Of a stretch of DNA of 64,000 nucleotides, positions 49,141-63,545 are shown piece after piece (position 1 is the first letter of the stretch; every line of letters begins with the position of its first letter). A program made the translations under genes and the position numbers. A model generated the notes under the pieces. The model was not told where the DNA came from and searched no databases. It was given only the letters and a program-made list of their open reading frames with translations. Origin of the DNA: Ficedula albicollis (Eukaryota > Chordata > Aves > Passeriformes > Muscicapidae); NCBI RefSeq assembly GCF_000247815.1, contig NC_021676.1, positions 1,684,350 to 1,748,349 on the forward strand, read 5' to 3'.

Positions 49141-49282
49141 CATATATAAAATAATATATAACACTATAATAAAATATATTTTAATAGTATTATAAATATT
49201 ATTAAATACAATATATTAATAATAATTATATTCTAATATTTTTATTATAAATATATATATATTTTAATATATATATATATCA
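49141..49282. repeat. AT-rich simple sequence
   Basis: About 140 bp are almost entirely A and T, with repeated ATATAT, AATAT and TTATAA words. It is intronic low-complexity sequence that could form many alternative hairpins. Confidence 0.9.
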
Positions 49283-50468
49283 CAATACCTCTATATGCAC
49301 ACATAATATATCCACAGATAAGTTTTATATTATTGCTATTATTGCTTCCAAGAAAGTAACAAATATATGTTTACAGAGATTTTTAAATTGCTACTGATCA
49401 ATAAATGGCACATTCTTACAGTAAGGCTAACTAATATATCCCACTTCTACCAAAATTCCTCATCTTTGTTTGGAAAGAAAAGATTTTTGGAACTTTATGC
49501 CTTTTGAATTAAAAAAGGGAAATCAATAGGCAAAAGTTTTTCCAAAGAAGCCATTGCTATCTTTCATTTTCTAAATCCTCTCCGAAAATCTCATTAGGAC
49601 AAATCATATTCTGTTACTTCCCCAACCAAAAAATAATGTTAAAAAAAAAAGCACTCAAAAGGCACTTCTGAAGCCAAATTATGCTCAAATCAGAGCTTTT
49701 TAGTAAAAAAAAGTCTTTTAAGAGGCCTCTAGTTCTGTTTTAATGCATTTTAATGTACATAAAGCCTCAGAAATCCAGCAAGAGCAAACGTAGCTCCTGT
49801 GGAGTTGGGGATAAACCCTGAGCACGTTCCAGAGCCTCTCATCATCATTTTAATCTCTGAGCTGAGGAAGGGAAGTGAAAACAGGAGCTCATTTGCCTAA
49901 AGACTTCTCAGGTCTTTGGAAGGCCAGGAGCAGAAGTGATTTCCAAGGGCTGGCACAGAACTCAGGAGCTCAGTGTGCCACCCTCACCCACCAGCAGGGA
50001 TTAAACAATTCCTGTAAATGCTGGATTTCCCCCCAAGAGAGGCCCCAGCCATGCTGACACTGAGCCTGCTCTGAGCACACCCAGGGACTGAGTGCCAGGA
50101 GCAGGACACAGCTCCAGCTCCAGTTCTGATATCAGCTCACTCCTCTCCTCAGCCAGTTTGCTGGTCTGTGTCTGTAGAAATGCAGATTTTTATATGTGTA
50201 TGCATACATCCATATAAAATATGGATATGGGCATATTAACTCTTGCAGCTGTTCACAGGTTTTGAAACAAATTTATCAGAGGTGTCAATGCCATGGAGTA
50301 TCTGAGTCTTCTATGGACTCTTGGAAATTTATCTGCTGGAAGGCAGAGGTTCAGAACTGTTTAACAAATATGCAAGGCAAGACAGGCAGACAAAAGGTTT
50401 GGTCTGGCACAGTAGAGTCTGCTGTTTTAATGCTCTACTGGATTCCTTCCAGAAAAACAGCCAGAGTC

Positions 50469-50535
50469 CCAGAATCAGAGGGGCTCACATTGGAAAGGAC
50501 CCTAAGGATCACCTGGTTGCAACCCTGGCAGGAAC
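50469..50535 (-). mobile_element. CR1 LINE fragment (3' region)
   Basis: The plus strand reads CCAGAATCAGAG...CACATTGGAAAGGACCCTAAGG, then ATCACCTGGTTGCAACCC. This is the reverse complement of the avian CR1 3' end. It is a short, diverged relic about 170 bp from the exon at 50710-50811. Confidence 0.8.
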
Positions 50536-50709
50536 CTTACTAATACATACCAAAGAGATTTTTTTATTATTATTTATCAGGAAATAGTAACTTTTTCCTA
50601 CAGCAGGACTTGAAAAAAAAAAACTACCAAAAAGATTTTTATCCCTAAATTTGTTTCTTTTTATGTGCCAAAATGGAACTCTGCAGTTAATCCTTGCACT
50701 AATACATAC

Positions 50710-50811
50710 CACAACTCCAAATTGCTCTGGCTCAGCAAGATCATTATATTCATCCTTTAATTCAGCTAAGGCATTGAGTTCTTTCTGCTCAGGAAGATTC
50801 TTCACCAGGTT
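50710..50811 (-). CDS. DIAPH2: DIAPH2 exon: FH2, NLVKNLPEQKEL segment
   Basis: This 102-bp exon encodes 34 codons, phase 0 at both ends. It runs from NLVKNLPEQKELNALAEL to EYNDLAEPEQFGVV. The acceptor is TTTTAG and the donor GTATGT. It is part of the FH2 domain between the knob helix and the GNYMN exon. The EPEQFGVV end followed by MSSVK in the next exon matches the DIAPH2 order, whereas DIAPH3 has EPEQFVVV. The exon joins both neighbours without breaking frame. Confidence 0.95.
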
Positions 50812-52595
<1,784 letters not shown>

Positions 52596-52926
52596 TCAGT
52601 AATACATCATTAGAATCAAAAAGGTCAAAAAAGATCAATATAAAAAGACAAACCATCTCAAGCAACTCAAAAATCAGATTTCCATCTCAATTGTGTTTCA
52701 CAGTTGAGTCTCCCATATAAACAAATGCTAGATAGGCACACTACTGCAGTTTGACTTAGAATGAATTTCCTTTCCAAAAAATTAAAGTATGACAACAATT
52801 TTAACTTTTAAATCAGCCTCAGTTGCTCCCTAGAAATGTTACTTTCAAATAAAGTTTTATCTTTATGAATGACATCTGCCTTCCTACTTAAGCAGACCTA
52901 CTCAGCCAATAATAGATATTTTTATC

Positions 52927-52945
52927 TATTATTATTATTATTATT
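52927..52945. repeat. (ATT)n microsatellite
   Basis: Six consecutive TAT/ATT triplets. Intronic. Confidence 0.9.
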
Positions 52946-52993
52946 GCTTTCATAACCATGTATGAATAGCTGTATTGCACACACAATTCAGTA

Positions 52994-53175
52994 AATTACG
53001 TTTATGTGATATTCTAGAAAAAAATTCACATCACAGGAATAATGAAGAGCTGGGCAAAGTCAGAAAAATGCCCCAACTCTACATAATTACGTTTATGTGA
53101 TATTCTAGAAAAAAATTCACATCACAGGAATAATGAAGAGCTGGGCAAAGTCAGAAAAATGCCCCAACTCTACAT
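52994..53175. repeat. Tandem duplication, 2 x 91 bp
   Basis: Adjacent direct copies, 52994-53084 and 53085-53175, begin AATTACGTTTATGTGATATT. I find no difference between them. Confidence 0.96.
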
Positions 53176-54049
53176 TTTTAGGGTAACTGAACTTACACAA
53201 GAGACACACACAATGCAAACCCTTCAAAGATGGAGTTCTCAAAGCAATTTGATCTCAGAATGTTATAAAATCTCAAGAGAGCCCCATTCAGTAAACTACA
53301 AAGAATTCTTAACAGATGGATCAGCACAACATTGTAAAAAAGTGTTTTACATTCAGCCTAACTCCTATGGCTGATTATCCTGCATCCATGCTTTCCAAAC
53401 CTGAAGTTTTCCATCCATGGTGTCACAGCTCATTTTCTGCTCACAGATGTGCTGCTGAACATTTGGGTTTACACACTTGTTTGCCATGGGCACAGTTGGA
53501 CAAGTGGCATTTATGGAGTTTCTGATTCAAATGAAAGACTCTACTACTCTTAATGATTGATCTCCCTCCATAATTAAAGAAAGGAACAAGTTAAATGATA
53601 CAAGGGAGCTGGTTTTGTTCTAATTTAGAGCAGCAGTACTTGCACCTGTGGTCTATCTGGTAATATCTTCCCTTGAACCTCTCCTTCTTCCTTGCTCTGA
53701 CCAGGAGGAACAATTAGGAATGGCCTCTAAACCCCACCCACACTGTGCTCTGCCCAAATTAGTGATCACCATCTAATTGTACTTTCAGTCCTGAGCAGCC
53801 ATTGACAGAATCAACTGAGAAAACCCCACTAGCCCATTAAATCATTTTTCAATGTTTCTTTTTTTTCATTTTTCCTGAGTTATACAGTGAATTCAGAATG
53901 GTATTTAAATACCTCTGAATTTAAGACTCATGTTCAAATTAGCAGCTTTTAGCAAAAGCAATTGCACATGTAAACAACAATGACAATTTATGAACAGTGA
54001 GGTGTAAATGCTACTTAGACAGTGACCTAATGCCCTTCACATCACTTAC

Positions 54050-54151
54050 ATAAATTTTGTGCAGATTTTCCATCCAAAACTCTTAATTCTTTGATCTTCT
54101 TCTTTGACTGAGCTGCTTTCTTTTCTTCTGATTCTTCTACAGGCTTTTTGG
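54050..54151 (-). CDS. DIAPH2: DIAPH2 exon: FH2 knob entry, KELRVLDGKSAQNL
   Basis: This 102-bp exon has CC (the end of a split codon), 33 codons and a final T. It begins KKPVEESEEKKAAQSKKK and ends ELRVLDGKSAQNL. The acceptor is TTTCCAG and the donor GTAAGT. The variable lysine- and glutamate-rich start is the flexible FH2 linker. KELRVLD-K-AQNL begins the knob and flows straight into S-IFLGSF of the next exon. This is the most upstream exon visible. The preceding FH2 exon (lasso, with an NCFW-type motif) and FH1 must lie beyond 64000. It was identified by splice phase and family similarity. Confidence 0.93.
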
Positions 54152-54301
54152 CTGGAAAGTAGGTATTTATTAAATTCTATTCATTATTGAAACTGGTCCA
54201 TCATAGCTAACAGCAAGTCCATTAGCAATAATAAACATCTTTTACAATCAGTTCAAGGCAAAGTGACTGCACTGCCCCAACCTACTGTAAAATACCCAAA
54301 C

Positions 54302-54439
54302 AAAGCAAATATCCAAAACTGCAAGGAACAAGAAATAAAAATATGACAATGAACAATTTGCCCAAGCAGTAAAGCAAATGTCCAAAACTGCAAGGAACAA
54401 GAAATAAAAATATGACAATGAACAATTTTCCCAAGCAAA
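54302..54439. repeat. Tandem duplication, 2 x 69 bp
   Basis: Adjacent direct copies, 54302-54370 and 54371-54439, begin AAAGCAAAT and differ at a few bases. They start about 150 bp upstream, in transcript sense, of the exon at 54050-54151. Confidence 0.94.
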
Positions 54440-55254
54440 TCAAATAATATTTATGTATTTTAACCCAGGTAATTTCACTTCAGCTCCAGTTCATGGCAAG
54501 CATTTTCAAAACTACAGGGATTTGGTGTTACCTCGAAGCACATGAGTGCCCTCTATTGAAACATTAACAATATTTATAAATTCTTCATCCAAAACCAACA
54601 GCATAAATCATTTGATATTTATCACACTGAACAAAGGTATGGTTTTATTAATTATTTACCTTGTCAGTGGTAAAGAGCAAAACTAAGAAAACAGTGCATA
54701 TTTTTAAGTGAGTTCTTTTAAATTAGCAAGATTCACTAGCCTTATAATCAGCACTTTAAATTATATGGAAAGAAATGTGGCATTGGAGTACCTAAAAATA
54801 TAAGCTGATTTTTTACATAATTTAAACCAGTCAATTTTCACAGAATTTTCTTAAGCATTAAATAAACCCATTAACAAGGATTTATTTCCTTTTAAATATC
54901 ACATAACATATTTGGCACTGAAGGAATAGAATCTTAATATGCTTAACATTAATTGAACTTAATGAATATTTTAAGTCATTCAAAAGTAACTGAAAAACTG
55001 GAAAGTTAAATTAAGATGAAGTTTCAAGCAGACTGAATAGAGTTTTGTTCTCTGAGCACTATTTTTTGCTGCACTATAATGAGCTATCATGGGTTTCATT
55101 ACAGGTATTTCCTAAGGAAAAAATGGTAATTTTTAGTGTGAAGAATAACGTAAAATCTCAGTTTCAATCTCTTTATTAAGAAAATAAAAGTACATAGAAC
55201 ACAGGAATTTCTCTCCTTACACCCATTACCACCAGGAAGACATAAAGGAATTCT

Positions 55255-56040
55255 GCTGGGTTTAGTGCCCTGAATAATCAGTTTCTCTTGGGCATGTTCA
55301 TGGCAGCACTAACTGAGCCAGCCCCAGGCAGTGCCCTCAGCCCCAGCTACCTCTGAAGAGCCCAAATCAGAGAAAACTGACCAAAAAAGATGATTGAAGA
55401 ACAAAGCAAGCCTTGCTCTCCCCTTCCCTGCAAGCCTCCCAGGAGCAGGGCTCAGTGCTGGCACAAGCCCTGAGCTGCACATCACCAGAAAACCTCCGAG
55501 TTCCCAGCACTGACCCCTCAGCTCTAATGAGCAATCTGAAATCCTAAAGTGACACTTCACCCAGTAATCAGGCCCTCATCACTAATTGTTCTCAATTAAA
55601 TGAGGAAATAACACCAGGTGCTCAGCAACACAAAGAAAAAAACACCCGCTGGGTTTAGTGCCCTGAATAATCAGTTTCTCTTGGGCATGTTCATGGCAGC
55701 ACTAACTGAGCCAGCCCCAGGCAGTGCCCTCAGCCCCAGCTACCTCTGAAGAGCCCAAATCAGAGAAAACTGACCAAAAAAGATGATTGAAGAACAAAGC
55801 AAGCCTTGCTCTCCCCTTCCCTGCAAGCCTCCCAGGAGCAGGGCTCAGTGCTGGCACAAGCCCTGAGCTGCACATCACCAGAAAACCTCCGAGTTCCCAG
55901 CACTGACCCCTCAGCTCTAATGAGCAATCTAAAATCCTAAAGTGACACTTCACCCAGCAATCAGGCCCTCATCACTAATTGTTCTCAATTAAATGAGGAA
56001 ATAACACCAGGTGCTCAACAACACAAAGAAAAAAACACCC
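55255..56040. repeat. Tandem duplication, 2 x 393 bp
   Basis: Adjacent direct copies, 55255-55647 and 55648-56040, differ at about three bases. The duplicated 83-codon open frames on the minus strand differ at one residue and show no domain. They are a consequence of the duplication, not a gene pair. Confidence 0.97.
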
Positions 56041-59000
56041 AAGAGTTAAAAATCAGTTGTCCCATGGGGAGGCAACCAACATGAGGAGTTCTGTTCTATC
56101 ACAGCAGGCACTGCAAAGCCTGAGAGAGCAGAGAATGACTCAAGAAGAGCAGTGACCTCCTGCAAACTGGTCTGTTCAGGAGTTAATCCCTCCAGACCTC
56201 CATGGATGGAGTCTCAAAGCACTGAACACCACACACAGGGGACCAGACTTGTCACATTAGCTGGGAGCACCAAAGACAAACCTGCATAAACCACACACCC
56301 AGTTCCTCGCTTGCAAACTGCAGAAGTAACAGTTTAAAAGAAAACAGGAGTAATAAATGTTTTTGTTATCACCTCAAAATATCACCTCACAGAAAGGAAA
56401 CTTTGTTCCTACAGGGATCATTCCTGTACATCAGAAAGAACAAGCAGCAAAAACCTCTGTGAGCAAAAGTTCAGGGCAAAGGTGTTACTGCAGCCCAATG
56501 CAAAACAGGTATTAAGTTATTCAGCTGGTACAGTACCAAAAAAAAGAAAAATGGTTTGGGATTTAAGCACATAACACTTTCTAAACAGACATACAGAGGG
56601 TGAGTGAGGTAGAAGTCACAACAGGAACTCTGCCTGTGCAGGGCACGGAGCAGCTTCCCCATCACCCTCCTCACCTGCGCACTCCTCTATTGGTTGGAAA
56701 ATCAGGAACTACATTTAGACCGCAGCAGGTCACACATCCCAGATTTTCGTAACAAACCACAGCCACTCTGACCTATTCAAGCCTGAAGGGCTGCAACACC
56801 ACTACTTAGGTCATCCATTTAACAAACACTAGATTATTTTTTTCTACTTAAAAAGGTCAGAGAATATGTTCTCTCCAAAAAGTTCTACCTTTCCACACAC
56901 AAGATTTCAAAGTTCACTTCATGCCAATTCACAAAAAACAGAGAAACACTAGAACCAGATGCTTATGTGACTGCACCAAAGCCACAATACAGCATCAACA
57001 CCAATCTTACCAAGCCCAAATTGACAGGCAGAAAGAGACACTATAACATTTCTAGATTAGGCAGCTCCTAGAATCTCTCCAGCACCGTCTCAGCCATGCT
57101 TGAGATGCCATGGAGCATCAGAGCTCTCCAAAGCCATGCTGGTCCCTCTTCTGCCAGAGGCTCTGAACACAAAATCCATTTCAGCAGTGATTCAACTGTA
57201 ACACAACCACGGATTATGGAGTTTGAAAAATAATTAACTCAATTAAAAAGATACTTGATACTTTCCAGAATTCAATACACCATTGCTGACCAACCTCCCT
57301 CCCCTTGTCAGGTTCTCCTTTCACAAGTGCCTGTTTAAAGATAAAACACATTTTGGTTTGATGCCACAGAACCAAAGGGAGAGATGAAAGAAGGATTTTA
57401 TAGCAGACAGCACAGGGCAGCTCAGAAAAGCAAGATGAAAAATCAATCTGGAAGTGAAAGCAGCTGTATTACTTCATACAGACCTTGGAGTTCAGTGCTG
57501 TGATTATTCATTACAGCACTTTGATAATGGTACTGGCTTACATCTTCATTCAAAATCAGCTTTTTTTCCAAACCAACAAGTCTTACACAGCACTGAGAGC
57601 TGGTGACTGCCACACCCAGTTTCCATGCAGGAATGGGCAGAGATTAAAACAAAAGGTGTAGCAGAGGGGATTCTTCCTTTCTCTGAGCACTGCTGCTGAA
57701 GCAGTAGAACACTAAGGCACAGGTCAGCTCAGTCTGGAGCAGGGAGTGTGCTCTGGGGGGTGGAACTGCTGAGCCACTGCTGCACCATTACCTCCCACCA
57801 GTTCCACCTGTAGAAGGTTTGGGGGGGGCCTTTCTTTAGAACTGATCTCCAAGATAGGCACAGGAGGGAGAGGGAAGGAGAGGCACTGTGACAGAGCAAA
57901 GGAGAGAATGTGCCAGCTTCAGCACACACATTGTGGAGAGCAGAAAACACTGATGGAAACACCAACACTACATTTCTTACTTCTTCCTCATTTACAGCTC
58001 TATTAAGTGAGCAATAATACATTTGTTTATCAGTGTTGGAGGGAAAAAGCTGATGCAAGATGCTGCAAGGCATTGTTTGCTGTTGATCTGACATTTCCCA
58101 GTGCATGTGCAGCTCAGCTGTGCCTTCAGTGATTCCTTCAGCTGGGAACTCATCTAATCCCACTGAAAGTGCCCTGCTTGGAACCCTTCAAACACACCCA
58201 GGGTATACAAAACCCTCAGCAAAATGTTATGTAAGTTTAAAACACATTAATGATAATCGTGGCAAAGAACATACACAAACAGGTTGAAATACTTTAGAGA
58301 CTTAATTAGGAAAAAATTCTACCATCAGTACTTTTGTACTTCTGTAATAATAAAAAAAAAAAGCATACTTTATTCTGGAAAATTATCATTTTCATTAATT
58401 TAGCTACTGAATAGCCTTAGAAGTGGCCATGACTAATTTTTTGAAATATATTATTTTATTTAATGATATTGAAGCTGTTAAAGCATTTTATTATGAGCTG
58501 AAATGTCCAGTTCATATGAAATTCCCTTCTTTCTTCAAATTATGAATGAATAATTTTAATAAAGAATTAATAGCAAAAACTGTCAGTCATGAATATGATG
58601 AGGATGAAAATTAAAGGCAGATAAAAAGGAGCACACTGAATTAAAGCAGATATTTAGGTGAACTTTAGCCTACCTTAACCTGAGCCTAAGTCTCCAATTT
58701 CTGTCAAGTCTGTACACACAGTGAACAACAACATCCTCATATTGTCATGGGAAATGAACGAGTAATTTCATCTTATTTCCACCTGGCAAGTGGCTTCCCA
58801 ATTGCATTTACCAGCATTTGGCAGCAAAAGTAAATATACAAAAGAAATTTAACTGCTTTGTTATTCCTTCTACCTGAGAGAAGAGCTATGGCTAGTACAG
58901 GAGCATAGGAGGAAAAAATTAAGTGTACATACAGTTGTGAGGGATGTAAACCACACTCACAAGAATAGATTTGGGCAGCTGAAAGTAATAATTACATTGA

Positions 59001-59382
59001 ATTTACACCCTCTAAAAAAAATCCAAACAACCCTGATGTGATATGACTTGGTAGAAAAATAAGGAGCCAGGAATGCCATGGAAAGATTAGAAAGTAATTT
59101 GTAGCACAAAAGTTCAGTAAATTCAGTTGCAACACGGTAAAACTTCTCCAAGTCTGGCTAAATCGATCATCTTGGAATTCTACTGGTAATGTTCCATTTC
59201 TGTGTATTCCCAGAGGCACCAAAAATGGAAATAAGAGTTGAATGAAGGGGGAGAAGGAGGAAGGTCAAACATAAATTACTCTCAAACTTGCACTTGTTGT
59301 TTTTCCTCAGCAATTCACACTGAGGGTGTCCCTTGGTGTTCCCACAGCATTCCCAGGCTGGAATGTTCCAGGGAATGGGACA

Positions 59383-59426
59383 GGAGCACAGCTGGGGCAC
59401 AGCTGGAGCACAGCTGGGGCACAGCC
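59383..59426. repeat. 11-bp minisatellite, 4 units
   Basis: Four units of GGRGCACAGCY alternate A, G, A, G at the third base. Confidence 0.9.
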
Positions 59427-59544
59427 TGACCTCCCCCAGCCACCTGCAGGCAGAACACATGAACCATGAGCTCTGACAAAGTCTGTGTGCTCAAACAAAG
59501 TGCACAGACTACCTGCTGATCACCAACAAGTGCAAAGGTGCCCA

Positions 59545-59815
59545 TGGATCCATGGAACTGTTCAGGTTGGAAAAGCCCTCTGAGCTGCTGAAGGCCAAGC
59601 AGCAGCCCTGCACCACCATGTTCAGCACTGTGTGCTCAAGTGCCACATCAGGAGTTTCTGAACACCTCCAGGTGCCCCACTGCCCCGGGCAGCTTCTGCT
59701 CATTAATGCTTGCCAGCCCTTCCTGTGAGGATGTTTTTCCTGGTATGGAATCCAAACCCACCCTGCTGCAACCTAAAGCTGTTTCCTCTGCTCCTGCCCC
59801 TCATTCCATGAGAAG
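59545..59815 (-). mobile_element. CR1 LINE fragment, about 270 bp
   Basis: The plus strand reads GGAACTGTTCAGGTTGGAAA, then CCATGTTCAGCACTGTGTGC, CTCAAGTGCCACATCAGG, CTTCCTGTGAGGATGTTTTT, and CTGCAACCTAAAGCTGTTTC. Order and content match the reverse complement of the avian CR1 3' region. It is the longest transposon relic in the window and is sense to the host gene. It is non-coding and diverged, and its ends are approximate. Confidence 0.82.
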
Positions 59816-61210
59816 CAGAGCTCTGAGAGCAAGGAGAAAGCAACAGTGCAAGCTCAGCAGAGCAGTGACCAAGGAGGAATTCCCTACCCAACATCCAGAA
59901 AATATTCAGAGCATCCCAGAGGAGAGACTCTGGGAGAGGTCACAGCTCACAGAGCTGAAGCCACAGACTCTCCTGGATCAGCAGCCACCCTGCAGAACAT
60001 GTGCCACACAATTAATGAACTGCACACACTGAGATTAAGGTGGTTTGGCACCCAAAGTCATTCACAGCCCTCACTCTGTCATTTGGGCTCTAACTTTGAC
60101 AACCAGCAAACAATTTCCCCAAATACCCAGAGAGAAATGCAGGAGCATCAGCAGATGTCAGCCACACCTCCTGTCAATTCAGGCAGCAGCTGGGGGAGCT
60201 CATGTTTATTCCCAGTGCCACCTGGCATTTTTCAGTTCACCTAAAATCACTCAGTTACCAATTCCTGAAGCAAAATTAATTAAGCACTCCTGCTGTCACT
60301 CTGTCCTTTCTGCAATCTGAAGAGCTCAATACCTGGGACAGCAATAAAAAAAGAATTATTACAAAGCAAGCAATTGATCTAAAAGAGAATCTTACACTGA
60401 GCTCTCAAGATAAAAAAAAATAAAACTAACAGGGAGGAAAAAACATGGAACCTCTTGCAATCTTGTGTGCTTTTTGCCTAATTAATGTAATCAAGCTGAA
60501 GGAAGTGGCATCAGCCCAACAAATTATGCTCTGTGGAAGAATAAAAAAGATCGTAACTTAGTTTTACAAATTAGTTTTGCAAAAAAAAAAAGTAACAAGG
60601 GATCTGTATTCCTATTAATTGTTCTTATAATTGATTGCTACTTTATTTGACCACCTCATTTAATTACTACTATTTATTTCACATGAAATATTCCTTGTTC
60701 TGTTAAAATTCCCCTAAAATGGTTGTAAATAATCTAATTGTCAATCTCTAGCAAGAACTTGTGCAGCAAAGTTGTGCAGCTAAAGTGGCCTTAATTACCC
60801 ACTCTGCATTGGGAAGGCTTTCAGCTTTCTATCAGCAGCATCAAGGAGATTCATAGTCATTAGTTCACCTAGATTTAACCTCTTATCTGATCATACTTGC
60901 AGCTTTTTCACCATCTCTGGCTTCAAGACAGACCAACCTGTTTCTATAGAAAAACAGTCCAGCAAAATAAAGATGCTGTGAAGTTTGTTCATAAATTTTT
61001 TCCCCAGTGGAAGCCTAAGCAGACCTCATATGTTGTATTAATAACAATATTTTGTTCCAAAATTCAGCCTAAGTAAAACTATTTCATCAAATAAAATAAG
61101 AATTTTCTGAAGAAATAAATCAGGAAAATACTTATTATCATCATTTTCAGAAAACACACTGTATCACAATTTAGGTAATTAGAATTCTACTGTAAACTAA
61201 GAACTTCCAG

Positions 61211-61214
<4 letters not shown>

Positions 61215-61243
<29 letters not shown>
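61215..61243. repeat. A homopolymer, 29 bases
   Basis: The longest A-tract in the window. No adjacent retrotransposon body or target-site duplication was recognised. Confidence 0.9.
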
Positions 61244-61246
<3 letters not shown>

Positions 61247-61906
61247 AAACAAAGACAACAACCCCAAACATACTCAAACCCTATTTCACAACTGATTTTG
61301 CCCCCTCCTGTTTCCCGTGAAAGATAGTGCTTCTGCTGTTAGACAGTAAGCAAATATTAACAATTCATGACACACAAATGGTCACAGAAATACAGATGAA
61401 CGTTAGAAATCAAACAACAGCAGGCAAACAAGGATTAAACTGGAAATATCCTCGGTGGGCCTCATTTGCTGGGTTGGAGATGTGCTGGAAGAAGCTGCAA
61501 TAAAACCCAGCAGCCTTTTCCATGACCTCTCCTCTCCATGAATCCTGGAATGGGAGAAAGCCTCAGGACTGTGCACCCCACCTGTCCCTTTGCCACAGCT
61601 CCAGGCTCTCCCCTGGAGGATTTGCAGATCCTTGGGGTGTGGTGGGCACTGAGGTCTGCACAGCCCCAGTATCACCCCTGAATTTCAGAACTCACTCAGG
61701 AAGTTTTGCTCTGGGGGAGAGAATATGTTTGCCTATGTAAATAAAGTGCTGCCCATAATAGCATTTCTAATTTAAACAGTCACGTGGCCCAGAGATATTT
61801 TTTTTTCCTCTGACATCAGCCACCATCACCACCAAACTGAGACAGGACAGCTGGAATTATTTCCCAGATTCTGGATGGGTTTCTTATCCATATAATTTTG
61901 AAAAGT

Positions 61907-61938
61907 AAAAACAAAACGAAACAAAACAAAACAAAAAA
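61907..61938. repeat. (AAAAC)n microsatellite
   Basis: About six slightly imperfect AAAAC units. Confidence 0.88.
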
Positions 61939-62795
61939 TCTTTCAAGACTCAGAAAAAAAGTCATTAAACTGTTGTCATATTTTAGCAAGACTCTAACAA
62001 GCTCATTTTCTTTCATTACTATGAGAACTCTAATAAATAGATAACTTTTAAATTATTAGTTCACCTACTGTTCCCCTTGATGAAGCCCATAAAAGGCTTC
62101 ACAAGCAACTGATGGGAATCATGTTTTTCCAAAGGAACTTTCCAAATTATGAAGCTAAGATCCCAAGATCCAAAAATCCTTTTATATAGTCAAGTTAATT
62201 AGATATTGGTGTTTAATGGAATGCACTAAAAAGTTAGTAAAAAGGAAGTGATAAATTGATTTATTCTATCACTGTGCTGACATTTAACAATCCTGACTAA
62301 ATATTGAAGCACTAAGTAAAATACACATGTCCAAACAGACATTTTAATATTCTCTTCCTTTTTGAAGTATTTCTCTAACACCAAGATTTTAAATAAACAT
62401 GCATGCAAAATACTTAGATTGAATTCCAAATTGCTTGACTTTTCAGTGTAATGTAGCCCATTCTGGTTATACATTCTGCCCTACAATTAAACACACAATG
62501 TTACATTTCCATTGACTTAGTACACAAGAAATTTGATTTCATATTTAGTTAAAAAAAATCCTAGTCTCCTATTTAGAGTAAAAAACAAAAAATAAACAAA
62601 AAAACAAACAAAAAAAGCAGCCTTCAAAGGCATCAGGGCCAAACAAGAACTTCACAGGGTAAAAGGATCACATTAAAAATAATTGGGAAATGATCTGTCT
62701 TAATAGATTCCATTAATTTCAGCAGTAAAAGTCAGCACCCCATGAGCTTGACTGGTAAGCATAGCTTTGATAGTTGATCAATAGAAAAAAAGGAT

Positions 62796-63545
62796 AAAAA
62801 GATAAATGTTGGGAAATTAGTCTTCCATAAACAAATGTGTAAACTGGCTTTGTGGGGGATGGCAGCAAGTAAACTAATGAGCTGCATGGCAGCTGTTCAA
62901 AGCAGCCCTTTCACCCTTGTCCTGCCAGCAGCAGCAATGGGACCAGGCTCCTGCCCCCTTGGAGCAGAATTCCTTCAAGCAGCCACAGCAGGGCAGTGGC
63001 TGCCTTGGAAGAGGAAGATGCATGCCCACTCTCCCCATCACTTTAACAAGGTCATCCCAATAGTTTCACTATCCTGGGGCACTGGAACGTTTCTGGCATT
63101 CTAATGGCACTCTGAAGAACAAACAGCAAGGCAAATATTTGGTGACAAGCACATCTGTGGGTGTCCCTCCAAAAAGATAAATGTTGGGAAATTAGTCTTC
63201 CATAAACAAATGTGTAAACTGGCTTTGTGGGGGATGGCAGCAAGTAAACTAATGAGCTGCATGGCAGCTGTTCAAAGCAGCCCTTTCACCCTTGTCCTGC
63301 CAGCAGCAGCAATGGGACCAGGCTCCTGCCCCCTTGGAGCAGAATTCCTTCAAGCAGCCACAGCAGGGCAGTGGCTGCCTTGGAAGAGGAAGATGCATGC
63401 CCACTCTCCCCATCACTTTAACAAGGTCATCCCAATAGTTTCACTATCCTGGGGCACTGGAACGTTTCTGGCATTCTAATGGCACTCTGAAAAACAAACA
63501 GCAAGGCAAATATTTGGTGACAACCACATCTGTGGGTGCCCCTCT
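62796..63545. repeat. Tandem duplication, 2 x 375 bp
   Basis: Adjacent direct copies, 62796-63170 and 63171-63545, differ at about four bases. Each holds an identical 89-codon plus-strand open frame (62835-63104 and 63210-63479). That frame has no recognised domain and is explained by the duplication. Confidence 0.97.

Noticed and set aside
55309..55953. A pair of 83-codon minus-strand frames suggesting a duplicated small gene
   Set aside because: They are fully explained by the 393-bp direct duplication, with no domain, splice context or promoter.
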